Source: Oscillospiraceae bacterium (lineage in GTDB: Bacteria > Bacillota > Clostridia > Oscillospirales > Ruminococcaceae). From it: 64,000 nt of DNA. Position numbers and translations under genes: made by a program. The stretch is from NCBI GenBank assembly GCA_900768245.1, contig CAAGCE010000193.1, positions 35,928 to 99,927 on the forward strand. The letters are read 5' to 3'. The notes under the pieces are model-generated. The model was not told where the DNA came from, did not search any database, and saw only the letters and a program-made list of their open reading frames with translations. This document shows, in pieces, positions 53,273 to 62,003 of this stretch (position 1 is the stretch's first letter; every line of letters begins with the position of its first letter).

Positions 53273-53344
53273 GGCTGAACGATGTTAATTGCCTCTTTGT
53301 GATTAACAATAAACCGTCAGCTATATGGCAGGAGGCTTTATTGT

Positions 53345-53710
53345 ATGGATAAAAAAACGGAAGTTCAAACTAACACCCTTAAGATCTCCGAAGATGTTAT
53401 TGCCAAAATAGTGGAAATCGCTGTAAAGAACATAGATGGAGTTACAGATCTGAAAAAATCAAAAATTAAATTCGACCATCTTTTCAGTAAATCTGAACCG
53501 GGTTCGGCAATAGATATTCACTCGGAGGACGGCGGTGTTGAGATTACAATAAATATTGTTGTATCATATGCCTGCAAGGTAAAACAGATCGCAGAGCGTA
53601 TACAGAAAAAAATCAAAGACGATATTCAGAATATGACCGGTATCGCTGTCACAAGAGTAAACGTTATTGTTGACGGGATCTCCTTTGATGATATAGACAG
53701 CGAAGGCTGA
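53345..53710 (+). CDS. Asp23/Gls24 family envelope stress protein
   Basis: This 121-residue protein has the Asp23 core (about 8-112), with ISEDVIAKIVEIAVKNIDGV (split about 15-34) and GVEITINIVVSYACKV (about 63-78). Members are linked to the membrane and to cell-wall stress in Staphylococcus, and a related gene (yqhY) lies next to nusB in Bacillus, as here. It has its own promoter and a terminator. Its role is inferred from family only. Confidence 0.92.
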   Translation: MDKKTEVQTNTLKISEDVIAKIVEIAVKNIDGVTDLKKSKIKFDHLFSKSEPGSAIDIHSEDGGVEITINIVVSYACKVKQIAERIQKKIKDDIQNMTGIAVTRVNVIVDGISFDDIDSEG

Positions 53711-53715
53711 TGAAC

Positions 53716-53753
53716 AGCAGGCTCTTTCGTAAAGACGGAGAGGGCTTGCTTTT
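53716..53753 (+). terminator. Probable terminator after the Asp23 gene
   Basis: AGCAGGCTCTTTC (53716-53728) pairs with GAGAGGGCTTGCT (53738-53750) over 13 positions with three G-T pairs. Only four T follow, so it may be leaky and allow read-through into nusB. Confidence 0.55.
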
Positions 53754-53819
53754 CTGCGTATAAAATTAAAAATAAATACAGGCGATGTTTTTACGCCTTA
53801 TTTGAAAGGATTTGAAAAC

Positions 53820-54239
53820 TTGAAAAGAAGTGAAATAAGAGAAGCTGCATTTTTCCTCACATTTGAAAAACTGTTCTCAGACGAAACACCTGATGCTATT
53901 ATTGATGCAGCCTATGAAGTTGATGAATTTGAAATGAATGAAGATGCCGAAAAGCTCTTTATTGCCGTAAACAGCAAAGCTCCTGAAATAGATGAAATAA
54001 TATCCAAGTACAGCGACAAGCGTCAGTTTAACAGAATCCCCAAAGTAAGCATTGCTATTCTCAGAATTGCTATCTATGAGATGCTTTATGATGATAAAGT
54101 ACCTGTAAACGTTGCAATAAGCGAAGCTGTTATTCTTGCTAAGAAATTTTCTTATGCTCCCGATGTTCAGTTTGTAAACGGCATACTCGGAGCTTATGCT
54201 AAAAATATTGAAAGCAAAAAAGAGGACGTGAAGGAATAA
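53820..54239 (+). CDS. nusB: Transcription antitermination factor NusB
   Basis: NusB (139 residues) binds boxA RNA with S10 during rRNA transcription. TTG 53820 follows AAAGGA at nine bases and gives the usual start KRSEIREAAFFLTFE. The C-terminal half has RIPKVSIAILRIAIYEML (about 74-91) and VPVNVAISEAVILAKKF (about 96-112). Its stop overlaps the start of the next gene by one base. Confidence 0.95.
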   Translation: MKRSEIREAAFFLTFEKLFSDETPDAIIDAAYEVDEFEMNEDAEKLFIAVNSKAPEIDEIISKYSDKRQFNRIPKVSIAILRIAIYEMLYDDKVPVNVAISEAVILAKKFSYAPDVQFVNGILGAYAKNIESKKEDVKE

Positions 54240-55177
54240 TGCCGTTCTGTTTAGGTATTGACACAAGCAATTATACTACCTCAACTGCATTATTTGATAC
54301 CGATAAGCGTACGATAGTTCATTCAAAAAAGCTTCTTCCTGTCAAAGAAGGGCAGCTTGGACTTCGTCAGAGCGATGCCGTTTTTCATCATACCAAACAG
54401 CTGCCCGAAATGATGTCAGCATTATTTGACAGATTTGAAGACAAGATCGGCAGTATAGGCGTTTCATATCGTCCAAGAAATATTGACGGCTCTTATATGC
54501 CTTGTTTTCTTGTGGGAGAGGGCACAGCCGATATTATCGGTGCTGTAAATAAGATTCCTGTTCACAAAACCTCACATCAGATCGGTCATATACTTGCTGC
54601 ACTTTATTCTTCGGATAAGCTTGAACTGGTCAGACAGCGTTTTATTGCTTTTCATGTAAGCGGCGGAACCACCGACTGTCTAATAGTTGAACCTGACGAA
54701 AATGAAGTTATCAAAGCAACCGAAATCGGTACGTCACTTGATCTTAAAGCAGGACAGGCTGTTGACCGAACAGGTCTTATGATGGGTCTTAAATTTCCAT
54801 GCGGAAAAGAGCTTGAAAAGCTTGCCCTCAATAGCACAAAAAAGATAAAAGCCAATCCGGTTATAAAAAACGGAAGCTGCTGTCTTTCGGGGCTTGAAAA
54901 CAAATGTCGGAAAATGCTTTATGACGGTGAAAAACATTCGGACATTGCAGCATACTGTCTTGAATTTATTTACCGTTCGATCAAGGCAATGACAGAATAT
55001 GCAATACTTAATTACGGGGAACTGCCTGTTGTTTATGCAGGCGGAGTAATGTCAAATAAAATTATTCGCAGCAAACTTGAAAAAGATTTTGAAGCATATT
55101 TTGCCGAACCTGATTTTTCATGTGATAACGCTGCGGGAACTGCTGTTTTTTCAGCTATCAGGGAGAATTTTATATGA
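54239..55177 (+). CDS. TsaD/Kae1-like paralogue
   Basis: This 312-residue protein has the Kae1/TsaD ASKHA fold: GIDTSNYTTS (about 6-15), the metal-binding H-x3-H (His113 and His117 in SHQIGHILAAL), the HVSGGTTD segment (about 139-146) and the third ligand Asp in SCDNAAGTA (about 295). True TsaD, about 335 residues, makes t6A on tRNA with TsaB and TsaE. This shorter form, encoded between nusB and xseA, is a distinct clostridial paralogue and lacks nearby tsaB or tsaE. Its substrate is unknown. Confidence 0.85.
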   Translation: MPFCLGIDTSNYTTSTALFDTDKRTIVHSKKLLPVKEGQLGLRQSDAVFHHTKQLPEMMSALFDRFEDKIGSIGVSYRPRNIDGSYMPCFLVGEGTADIIGAVNKIPVHKTSHQIGHILAALYSSDKLELVRQRFIAFHVSGGTTDCLIVEPDENEVIKATEIGTSLDLKAGQAVDRTGLMMGLKFPCGKELEKLALNSTKKIKANPVIKNGSCCLSGLENKCRKMLYDGEKHSDIAAYCLEFIYRSIKAMTEYAILNYGELPVVYAGGVMSNKIIRSKLEKDFEAYFAEPDFSCDNAAGTAVFSAIRENFI

Positions 55178-56358
55178 GCAGTATTCTGACTGTTTCACAG
55201 CTTAACAGATATATCTCTTTCAGAATGAAGGAAGATAAAAATCTGCGCAGCATACTCATAAAAGGGGAAATATCCAACTTTACAAATCATACCAAAACAG
55301 GGCATCTTTACTTTACTCTTAAAGACAATGAATGTTCTGTAAAAGCTATAATGTTTAACAGTATGGCATCAAGGCTTAGATTTACTCCAAGCAGCGGTAT
55401 GAATGTCATTATTTCCGCAAATGTACAGGTTTTTGAACGTGATGGTATTTATCAGCTTTATGTAAATGATATGCAGCCTGACGGGATCGGTGCTTTGTAT
55501 CTTGCTTTTGAACAGCTCAGGGAAAAGCTTTCGGAAGAGGGGTTATTTGATGAGGCTATCAAAAAGCCGTTGCCGCCGTTTCCGCAGAAAATAGGTATTG
55601 TAACTTCTCCTGACGCTGCTGCACTTCAGGATATGCTGAATATTATTTCAAGAAGATACCCGATAGCCGAAGTAGTGATTTTCCCTTGTCTTGTTCAGGG
55701 AGAAAATGCACCGTCATCAATATGCACAGCTTTAAAGAAGGCTGACAAATGCAATCTTGATATTATAATAGTCGGACGAGGCGGCGGTTCTCTTGAGGAT
55801 CTTATGGCATTTAATTCTGAAAGCGTTGCAAGAACTATCTTTCTTTGCAATACGCCTATAATTTCAGCGGTAGGTCATGAAACGGATACGACAATTTCAG
55901 ACTATGCGGCTGATCTTCGTGCTCCGACACCATCAGCTGCCGCAGAGCTTGCTGTTCCCGAAATCAGCGCACTTAACAGCTACATCAATTCTATTGAAAT
56001 CACATTAAATAAGCTTATTATCGGAAAAATCACAGAGTTAAGACAGGACATTGATATAAAAGAGCAGCATTTAAAGCTTATGCTGCCTGCAAAGAAAATC
56101 GAAACCTCAAGAAAAACAATAGATAATGCGGAACAGCGTATTAATAATGCTTTAAAAAATAAGATCTTATTGAGCAAAGCTGTCCTTGCAGAAAAATCTG
56201 CTGCGCTTGATAATTTAAGCCCGCTTAAAATTATGAATCGTGGATATTCATTGGTATATAAGGATAAAAAAATCATTAAATCATCATCTGCTTTAAAAAG
56301 CGGTGATAAAATCGACATAACACTTGCTGACGGACAGGTTTCCGCAGTTATTGAATAA
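55174..56358 (+). CDS. xseA: Exodeoxyribonuclease VII large subunit
   Basis: XseA (394 residues) is the catalytic subunit that degrades single-stranded DNA in both directions. The N-terminal OB-fold (about 1-100) has LTVSQLNRYI and IKGEISNF, and the catalytic domain (about 125-310) has GRGGGSLEDLMAFN (about 199-212) and SAVGHETDTTISD (about 231-243), followed by a coiled coil. It overlaps the previous gene by four bases and precedes xseB. Confidence 0.97.
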   Translation: MSSILTVSQLNRYISFRMKEDKNLRSILIKGEISNFTNHTKTGHLYFTLKDNECSVKAIMFNSMASRLRFTPSSGMNVIISANVQVFERDGIYQLYVNDMQPDGIGALYLAFEQLREKLSEEGLFDEAIKKPLPPFPQKIGIVTSPDAAALQDMLNIISRRYPIAEVVIFPCLVQGENAPSSICTALKKADKCNLDIIIVGRGGGSLEDLMAFNSESVARTIFLCNTPIISAVGHETDTTISDYAADLRAPTPSAAAELAVPEISALNSYINSIEITLNKLIIGKITELRQDIDIKEQHLKLMLPAKKIETSRKTIDNAEQRINNALKNKILLSKAVLAEKSAALDNLSPLKIMNRGYSLVYKDKKIIKSSSALKSGDKIDITLADGQVSAVIE

Positions 56359-56373
56359 AAGAGGAACGTTATA

Positions 56374-56559
56374 ATGAAGTTTGAACAATCAGTAAAAAGA
56401 TTAGACGAGATAATTACTGCACTTGAAAATCCCGAAATTACATTGGAGGATTCTCTGAAACTCTACAAAGAGGGTGCAGAACTTATAGGCAGCTGTCGAA
56501 AGGAACTGGACAATGCTGAAATGCTTGTCACTGTTGAAGGTGATAATGATGAAGTTTGA
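56374..56559 (+). CDS. xseB: Exodeoxyribonuclease VII small subunit
   Basis: XseB (61 residues) is the helical partner that binds the XseA coiled coil. It begins KFEQSVKRLDEIITALE, with EITLEDSLKLYKEGAELI (about 20-37). Its end overlaps ispA by 14 bases. Confidence 0.95.
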   Translation: MKFEQSVKRLDEIITALENPEITLEDSLKLYKEGAELIGSCRKELDNAEMLVTVEGDNDEV

Positions 56560-57454
56560 TATTATGACAGCTGAAAACATCAATAAATTTGAAAATTACA
56601 TCGGTATAATTAACGACCGTCTTGACAAATATAAAAATGAAACAATGCAGCATATTGCAGAACAATGTGATGTTGCGGAAGCTATGTGGTATTCACTTTC
56701 TGCAGGAGGAAAAAGAATACGTCCTGTGCTTGTTATGGAATTCTGCCGTGTTTGCGGAGGTGACACAAAAAATGCCGAAGCCGCAGCGTGTGCAATCGAA
56801 ATGATCCATACATTCTCGCTTATCCATGATGATCTGCCTTGTATGGATAATGATGATTACCGCAGAGGAAAGCCCTCATGCCATAAAGCATACGGCGAAG
56901 CTACTGCCTTGCTCGCAGGCGACGCATTGGAAAACCTTGCTTTCGGAATTATTGCAGATGCGGTCATTCCTGACAGCGTTAAGGTCAGACTTGTACAAAC
57001 ACTTGCAAAAGCCGTTGGTGTAAACGGAATGATCGGCGGTCAGGTCATTGATACTGAATATGAAGGCAAGAATATTCCCGAGGAAATGCTGCTTCGTATG
57101 TACAGTATGAAAACGAGCGCACTTCTCAAGGCTGCCTGTCTTATGGGCTGCATATGCGCTGAAGCAGATGAAGAGAAGATGACAGCAGCGATCAAATATG
57201 CTGAAAATCTTGGACTTGCTTTTCAGATAATTGATGATATACTTGATATTACAGGCAATGAACAGCAGCTTGGAAAGCCTATCGGAAGTGATGCGGCAAA
57301 CGGAAAAATTACATATGCTTCATTGAATGGTTTGGAAAAATCAAACAGCTATGCTGCAAAGCTTACCGAAAATGCTCTTGATTCTTTATCTGCTTTTGAA
57401 AATACTGAGTTCTTAAAGGAACTTACATTATATCTTCTTAAACGCAGCAATTAG
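56546..57454 (+). CDS. ispA: Polyprenyl synthetase (farnesyl/geranylgeranyl diphosphate synthase)
   Basis: This protein of about 302 residues condenses isopentenyl diphosphate with allylic diphosphates. The first aspartate motif appears in HDDLPCMDNDD (about 84-94) and the second in IIDDILDITG (about 226-235). Motif II of the DDxxxxD type is typical of bacterial short-chain synthases. ATG 56546 or 56549 follows GAAGG within xseB. dxs, which makes the precursor, lies two genes downstream. Confidence 0.94.
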   Translation: MMKFDIMTAENINKFENYIGIINDRLDKYKNETMQHIAEQCDVAEAMWYSLSAGGKRIRPVLVMEFCRVCGGDTKNAEAAACAIEMIHTFSLIHDDLPCMDNDDYRRGKPSCHKAYGEATALLAGDALENLAFGIIADAVIPDSVKVRLVQTLAKAVGVNGMIGGQVIDTEYEGKNIPEEMLLRMYSMKTSALLKAACLMGCICAEADEEKMTAAIKYAENLGLAFQIIDDILDITGNEQQLGKPIGSDAANGKITYASLNGLEKSNSYAAKLTENALDSLSAFENTEFLKELTLYLLKRSN

Positions 57455-57489
57455 TTTTCTGGTTATAAAAATACAGGGGAAAGGGTGTT

Positions 57490-57972
57490 GTGCCAATGAT
57501 TAAATTGGAATATAATTATGTTTTGGTAACAGCGGTATTATCTTGGTTTGCAGCTCAGGTCATAAAAACCATAATTAACTTTTTAAAGACAAAAAAATTT
57601 AATGCTGAAAGACTTATCGGTTCAGGAGGAATGCCAAGTTCACATTCATCTCTTGTATGCTCTGCCACAGTTGCTATATGCAGACAATGCGGTGTCGGTT
57701 CACCTGAATTTGCTCTTATGTTTATTATGGCAATGATCGTTATGTACGATGCTATGGGAGTCAGACGTGCCGCAGGACTTCATGCCCATGAAATAAACAA
57801 TATGAAAAAAATATTCGCTATAAAAGGTATCAGCACTTCAGATGAAGATGATACAAGTAAGAAAAAGAAGAAAAAGGAACTCAAGGAATATCTCGGACAT
57901 ACTCCTTTTGAAGTTCTTGGCGGTGCATTGCTTGGAATACTTATTTCAATGCTTATGCCTATGTCAATATAA
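57490..57972 (+). CDS. Divergent PAP2-family membrane protein (DUF212/YuiD)
   Basis: This 160-residue membrane protein belongs to the DUF212 divergent PAP2 group, with SGGMPSSHSSLVCSATVAI (split about 46-64) resembling the PSGH region of lipid phosphatases, and YDAMGVRRAAG (about 87-97). Three or four hydrophobic segments flank a lysine-rich cytoplasmic stretch (about 124-133). Start at GTG 57490 or ATG 57496. Its place between ispA and dxs suggests prenyl-phosphate metabolism, which is inference. Confidence 0.88.
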   Translation: MPMIKLEYNYVLVTAVLSWFAAQVIKTIINFLKTKKFNAERLIGSGGMPSSHSSLVCSATVAICRQCGVGSPEFALMFIMAMIVMYDAMGVRRAAGLHAHEINNMKKIFAIKGISTSDEDDTSKKKKKKELKEYLGHTPFEVLGGALLGILISMLMPMSI

Positions 57973-57989
57973 GCTTTCGGAGGATAATT

Positions 57990-59849
57990 GTGGATAATTC
58001 TCAGGTATCTCTTAAATGTTTGAATCTGCCTGATGATTTAAACAAGCTGTCTTTACAGCAATGTGAAATTTTATGCCGTGATATTCGTAAAACAATATTA
58101 AAAAACGTTATGAAAAACGGTGGGCATCTCGCTTCAAACCTCGGTACAGTTGAACTTACAGTTGCAATGCACCGGGTTTTTCATTCGCCGTATGATAAAT
58201 TTGTATGGGACGTCGGACATCAGGCATATACACATAAATTACTTACAGGTCGTTATGACGTTTTCAATACATTACGTCAGGAAAACGGTATATCAGGATT
58301 TATAAGACCTTCCGAATCCAAGCATGATACATTTATAAGCGGTCACAGCAGCACTTCGATTTCGGCTGCTCTTGCAATGGCTGAAGCTATGAAGCTTAAT
58401 GGAGATATGACTCACAAGGCTATTGCTGTAATTGGAGACGGTGCATTCACGGGCGGTCTTGCTTATGAAGGTCTTAACAACGCCGGAAAAAGCAATGATA
58501 ATATTATTGTAATACTAAATCATAATGATATGTCCATATCAAAAAATGTTGGTGCTTTAGCTAAATACCTTACATCTATCAGAGGTAATGAAAAGTATCT
58601 TGACACCAAAAAGAAAGTTGAGAAGCTCCTGAACAACACGCCTGTTTTGGGTGAACCTCTGAAAAACATACTGGTTTCATCAAAATCTCTTTTAAAAACA
58701 GTCATCTATCATTCAACTATGTTTGAGGATCTTGGTTTTGTATATCTCGGACCTGTTGACGGACATAATTTAGCCGAACTTGAAGAAACATTAAAAACTG
58801 CCAAAAGAATAAATAAACCTGTATTTATTCATGTCAACACTATAAAAGGCAAAGGATATAAACCCGCTGAAAAAAATCCGGGTGAATTTCACAGCATATC
58901 CGCATACAAGAGTGCTGCACAAGGTAATTGCGGTATTAATACATTTTCAGATAACTTTGGCATAAAGCTTGCTGAACTTGCCGAAAAGGATAAAAATATA
59001 TGTGCAATATCTGCTGCAATGAAATACGGTACGGGACTGCAGTATTTTGCTGCAAAGTTTCATGAACGCTTTTATGATGTCGGAATTGCAGAACAGCACG
59101 CCGTAACATTTTCAGGCGGACTTGCAAAAAGCGGAAAGATACCTGTTTTTGCCGTATATTCAAGCTTTATCCAACGTTCTTATGACCAGATAATACATGA
59201 TGCTGCAATTGATGATCTCCATATAGTTTTGGCAATTGACAGGGCAGGTATTGTCGGTGAGGACGGTGAAACTCATCAGGGTATTTTCGATATACCAATG
59301 CTTACAGGTATTCCTAATACTACGATATATGCACCGTCTAATTTTATTGAACAGGATATGTGCCTTGAAAAAGCTCTTTATAATACTGACGGAGTGGCAG
59401 CTATCAGGTATCCTCGTGGAAATGAATACGGTCACATAATCAATGATTTCGTCACCGACAGCTATCATCTTATGAATAACAATTCCGATTACCTTGCAAT
59501 AGGCTTCGGAAGAACTGTTAATAATCTTTATGAAGCTTTAAATGCAAATAAATCGAATAATTTTGATATTCTTAAACTTGTAAAAATCTATCCTATTGAC
59601 AGCGATATAACAAACATATGCCGTAAGTACAGTAAAATAATCATTTTTGAGGAAAGCTCCGAATCTAACGGAATCGGGGAACATATTGTTTCTGCTCTTG
59701 TCAAAACAGGATATAAAGGGGATATAAAAATTATCGCTATAAACGGATTTGTTCCGCAGTCAACCACAGAAAGCGGATTAAAAAAATTTGGTCTTGATAT
59801 TAAATCTATGGCTGAAACCACTAATAAATTTTTTTATTTGGAGAAATAA
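57990..59849 (+). CDS. dxs: 1-deoxy-D-xylulose-5-phosphate synthase
   Basis: Dxs (619 residues, GTG start after GGAGGA) makes DXP from pyruvate and glyceraldehyde-3-phosphate with thiamine diphosphate, the first step of the MEP isoprenoid pathway. The cofactor motif GDGAFTGGLAYEGLNNAG (about 149-166), catalytic-type HGHSST-like ISGHSSTS (about 116-123) and the C-terminal transketolase parts DVGIAEQHAVTF and YPRGNEYG are present. Confidence 0.97.
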   Translation: MDNSQVSLKCLNLPDDLNKLSLQQCEILCRDIRKTILKNVMKNGGHLASNLGTVELTVAMHRVFHSPYDKFVWDVGHQAYTHKLLTGRYDVFNTLRQENGISGFIRPSESKHDTFISGHSSTSISAALAMAEAMKLNGDMTHKAIAVIGDGAFTGGLAYEGLNNAGKSNDNIIVILNHNDMSISKNVGALAKYLTSIRGNEKYLDTKKKVEKLLNNTPVLGEPLKNILVSSKSLLKTVIYHSTMFEDLGFVYLGPVDGHNLAELEETLKTAKRINKPVFIHVNTIKGKGYKPAEKNPGEFHSISAYKSAAQGNCGINTFSDNFGIKLAELAEKDKNICAISAAMKYGTGLQYFAAKFHERFYDVGIAEQHAVTFSGGLAKSGKIPVFAVYSSFIQRSYDQIIHDAAIDDLHIVLAIDRAGIVGEDGETHQGIFDIPMLTGIPNTTIYAPSNFIEQDMCLEKALYNTDGVAAIRYPRGNEYGHIINDFVTDSYHLMNNNSDYLAIGFGRTVNNLYEALNANKSNNFDILKLVKIYPIDSDITNICRKYSKIIIFEESSESNGIGEHIVSALVKTGYKGDIKIIAINGFVPQSTTESGLKKFGLDIKSMAETTNKFFYLEK

Positions 59850-59852
59850 ATC

Positions 59853-60641
59853 TTGAGACTTGATCTGTATCTCGTAGAAAACGGAATAATAAAAAGCCGT
59901 GAACGTGCAAAGGAACACATAAAAAACGGTGAAATAAAGGTAAATGATAAGGTTGTCACAAAAGCTGCATATGATACATCAGCTGATGATAAGGTTGAAT
60001 TTATCGGTACTGCGTTACAATATGTGGGCAGGGGAGGCTTAAAGCTTGAAAAAGCAATTAAATGCTTTAAACTTGACCTGAACGGTAAAACTTGTCTTGA
60101 TATTGGTGCTTCGACCGGCGGATTTACTGATTGTATGCTGAAAAACGGAGCCTCAAAGGTTTATGCTGTCGATGTTGGACACGGTCAGCTTGATGAGTCA
60201 TTGATTTCAGACGATCGTGTAATAAATATGGAAAAAACCAATATTGTGAATACTGACATATCAGATTTTGAGCCTGCACCTGATTTTATTTCATGTGATG
60301 TGTCGTTCGTTTCATTGAAAACAATACTTCCGAAAGCAGCCGAATTTCTCAGCAAAAATCAGGAAGCTGTATTTCTGATAAAGCCTCAGTTTGAAGCAGG
60401 GAAGTCAAATATCGGAAAAAATGGTATTGTTAAAGACAGAAAAGTACATATAAATGTACTCAATGATTTGATAATATTTTGTAATGATATAGGTCTTTCA
60501 ATTATTGACCTTGATTTTTCACCGATCTCAGGCGGTGACGGCAATATTGAATACCTCGCTCATATTGTACATAAAACCGAAAAAACTATATTTTTCGATA
60601 CAAAAAAACTTGTAAATGACGCTTTTGAAAAGCTCAAATAA
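59853..60641 (+). CDS. tlyA: TlyA-family rRNA 2'-O-methyltransferase
   Basis: TlyA (262 residues, TTG start with GGAGAA upstream) has an N-terminal S4 RNA-binding domain (about 1-60) and an FtsJ/RrmJ methyltransferase domain with the SAM motif DIGASTGGFTDC (about 83-94) and the KPQFEAGK segment (about 180-187). Homologues methylate 16S and 23S rRNA in mycobacteria. The order dxs-tlyA-nadK-argR-recN is standard in Firmicutes. Confidence 0.94.
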   Translation: MRLDLYLVENGIIKSRERAKEHIKNGEIKVNDKVVTKAAYDTSADDKVEFIGTALQYVGRGGLKLEKAIKCFKLDLNGKTCLDIGASTGGFTDCMLKNGASKVYAVDVGHGQLDESLISDDRVINMEKTNIVNTDISDFEPAPDFISCDVSFVSLKTILPKAAEFLSKNQEAVFLIKPQFEAGKSNIGKNGIVKDRKVHINVLNDLIIFCNDIGLSIIDLDFSPISGGDGNIEYLAHIVHKTEKTIFFDTKKLVNDAFEKLK

Positions 60642-60680
60642 GCTTCTTGCCAAACTCTTTGAAAAGGAAATGGTTATAAA

Positions 60681-61538
60681 ATGCAAATTGTATTATATCC
60701 CAATTTTCATAAAATAAATGCTCTTCCGACAGCGTTAAAGCTTTGTGATCTGCTGCATGACCTTGAAATAGATGTTCTTGCCTGCAATAGCTGTCAGAGT
60801 GAATTTTCTGAAAAAAGCTATATAAAATTCGGTGAAATTGATGAGATCACCTCGAAATGTGATATTATCATTGCAATAGGCGGTGACGGCACAATTCTAA
60901 AAGCTTCACATTACGCTTCGGAATATGATAAGCCGCTTCTTGGCATTAATACAGGTCATCTCGGATTTATGGCGTCCATGGAAATAAATGAACTGGAAAA
61001 CATATCAAAACTAAAGACCTGTGATTACACAATCGAAACACGTATGATGCTTGATATTTCACAGATCAGAAATAATACATTGATCTCAAAGCATACGGCA
61101 CTTAATGATATTGTTATTGCAAGACCATATTCCAAAATTACTGACTTTGAAATTTCTACTGACGGAATCGTAGTAAGTTCAATACGTTCGGACGGCATAG
61201 TTTTTTCTACACCGACGGGGTCAACGGCATATGCCTTATCGGCAGGAGGTCCGATCGTTGAGCCTCTTATGGAATGTATTCAGCTTACACCGATATGTCC
61301 GCATTCATTATTTTCACGAACAATGCTGTTTTCTCCTGACAGAAAGCTTGAAATACGTCATTTCTCCAATGAAAAAGCTGATGTATATTTTTCTGTTGAT
61401 GGCAAACAGGAATTCAAAGTTGAAAATGATGATAAGCTTATTATCTCACGTTCATTAAAGAAACTTCGTCTTATTGACATTAAAGGACATTCCTTTTTTG
61501 ATGCTGTAAATAATAAGCTTATGAACCCAATCAAATAA
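60681..61538 (+). CDS. nadK: NAD kinase
   Basis: NadK (285 residues) makes NADP from NAD. The GGDGT motif is IAIGGDGTILKAS (about 66-78), followed by the NTGHLGFM segment (about 91-98) and TPTGSTAYALSAGGPIVEP (split about 176-194). It starts at ATG behind AAAGGAAA and precedes argR. Confidence 0.97.
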   Translation: MQIVLYPNFHKINALPTALKLCDLLHDLEIDVLACNSCQSEFSEKSYIKFGEIDEITSKCDIIIAIGGDGTILKASHYASEYDKPLLGINTGHLGFMASMEINELENISKLKTCDYTIETRMMLDISQIRNNTLISKHTALNDIVIARPYSKITDFEISTDGIVVSSIRSDGIVFSTPTGSTAYALSAGGPIVEPLMECIQLTPICPHSLFSRTMLFSPDRKLEIRHFSNEKADVYFSVDGKQEFKVENDDKLIISRSLKKLRLIDIKGHSFFDAVNNKLMNPIK

Positions 61539-61553
61539 ACTTCGGAGGTTTAT

Positions 61554-61988
61554 ATGATAAAAAAGCAAAGGCAGGACAAAATTATTGAGATCGTTCAAAA
61601 CAACGATATTTCAACTCAGGAAATGCTGAAAAAACATCTTGAAAATATAGGAATAACTGTAACACAGGCTACATTATCAAGAGATATAAATGAACTGAAC
61701 TTAAAAAAAGAAGCTAACGGAGTATACAGATATACTGTTCCTGTAAAGCGTCATCTGGAATGTCCGCCGATATTTAAAGACGCTGTAATTGATATTGTTT
61801 ATGCTATGAATACCATTGTGATAAAGTGTCATACCGGTATGGCTCAGGCAGCTTGTGCGACACTCGATAAAATGGATTGTCCTGAAATCATCGGAACAAT
61901 AGCAGGGGACGATACTATTTTTATACTGACTCCAAATGAAGAAATTGCTGATGAATTTTGCAATGATCTGCGTGAAATGATTTTGTAA
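61554..61988 (+). CDS. argR: Arginine repressor ArgR/AhrC
   Basis: ArgR (144 residues) has an N-terminal winged helix with DNA-contacting TQATLSRDINELNL (about 36-49) and a C-terminal hexamerisation/arginine-binding domain (about 75-144) with IVYAMNTIVIKCHTGMAQAAC and GTIAGDDTIFI. It is encoded next to recN in most Firmicutes. Confidence 0.95.
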   Translation: MIKKQRQDKIIEIVQNNDISTQEMLKKHLENIGITVTQATLSRDINELNLKKEANGVYRYTVPVKRHLECPPIFKDAVIDIVYAMNTIVIKCHTGMAQAACATLDKMDCPEIIGTIAGDDTIFILTPNEEIADEFCNDLREMIL

Positions 61989-62003
61989 TTGAGGTAAATG
62001 ATT

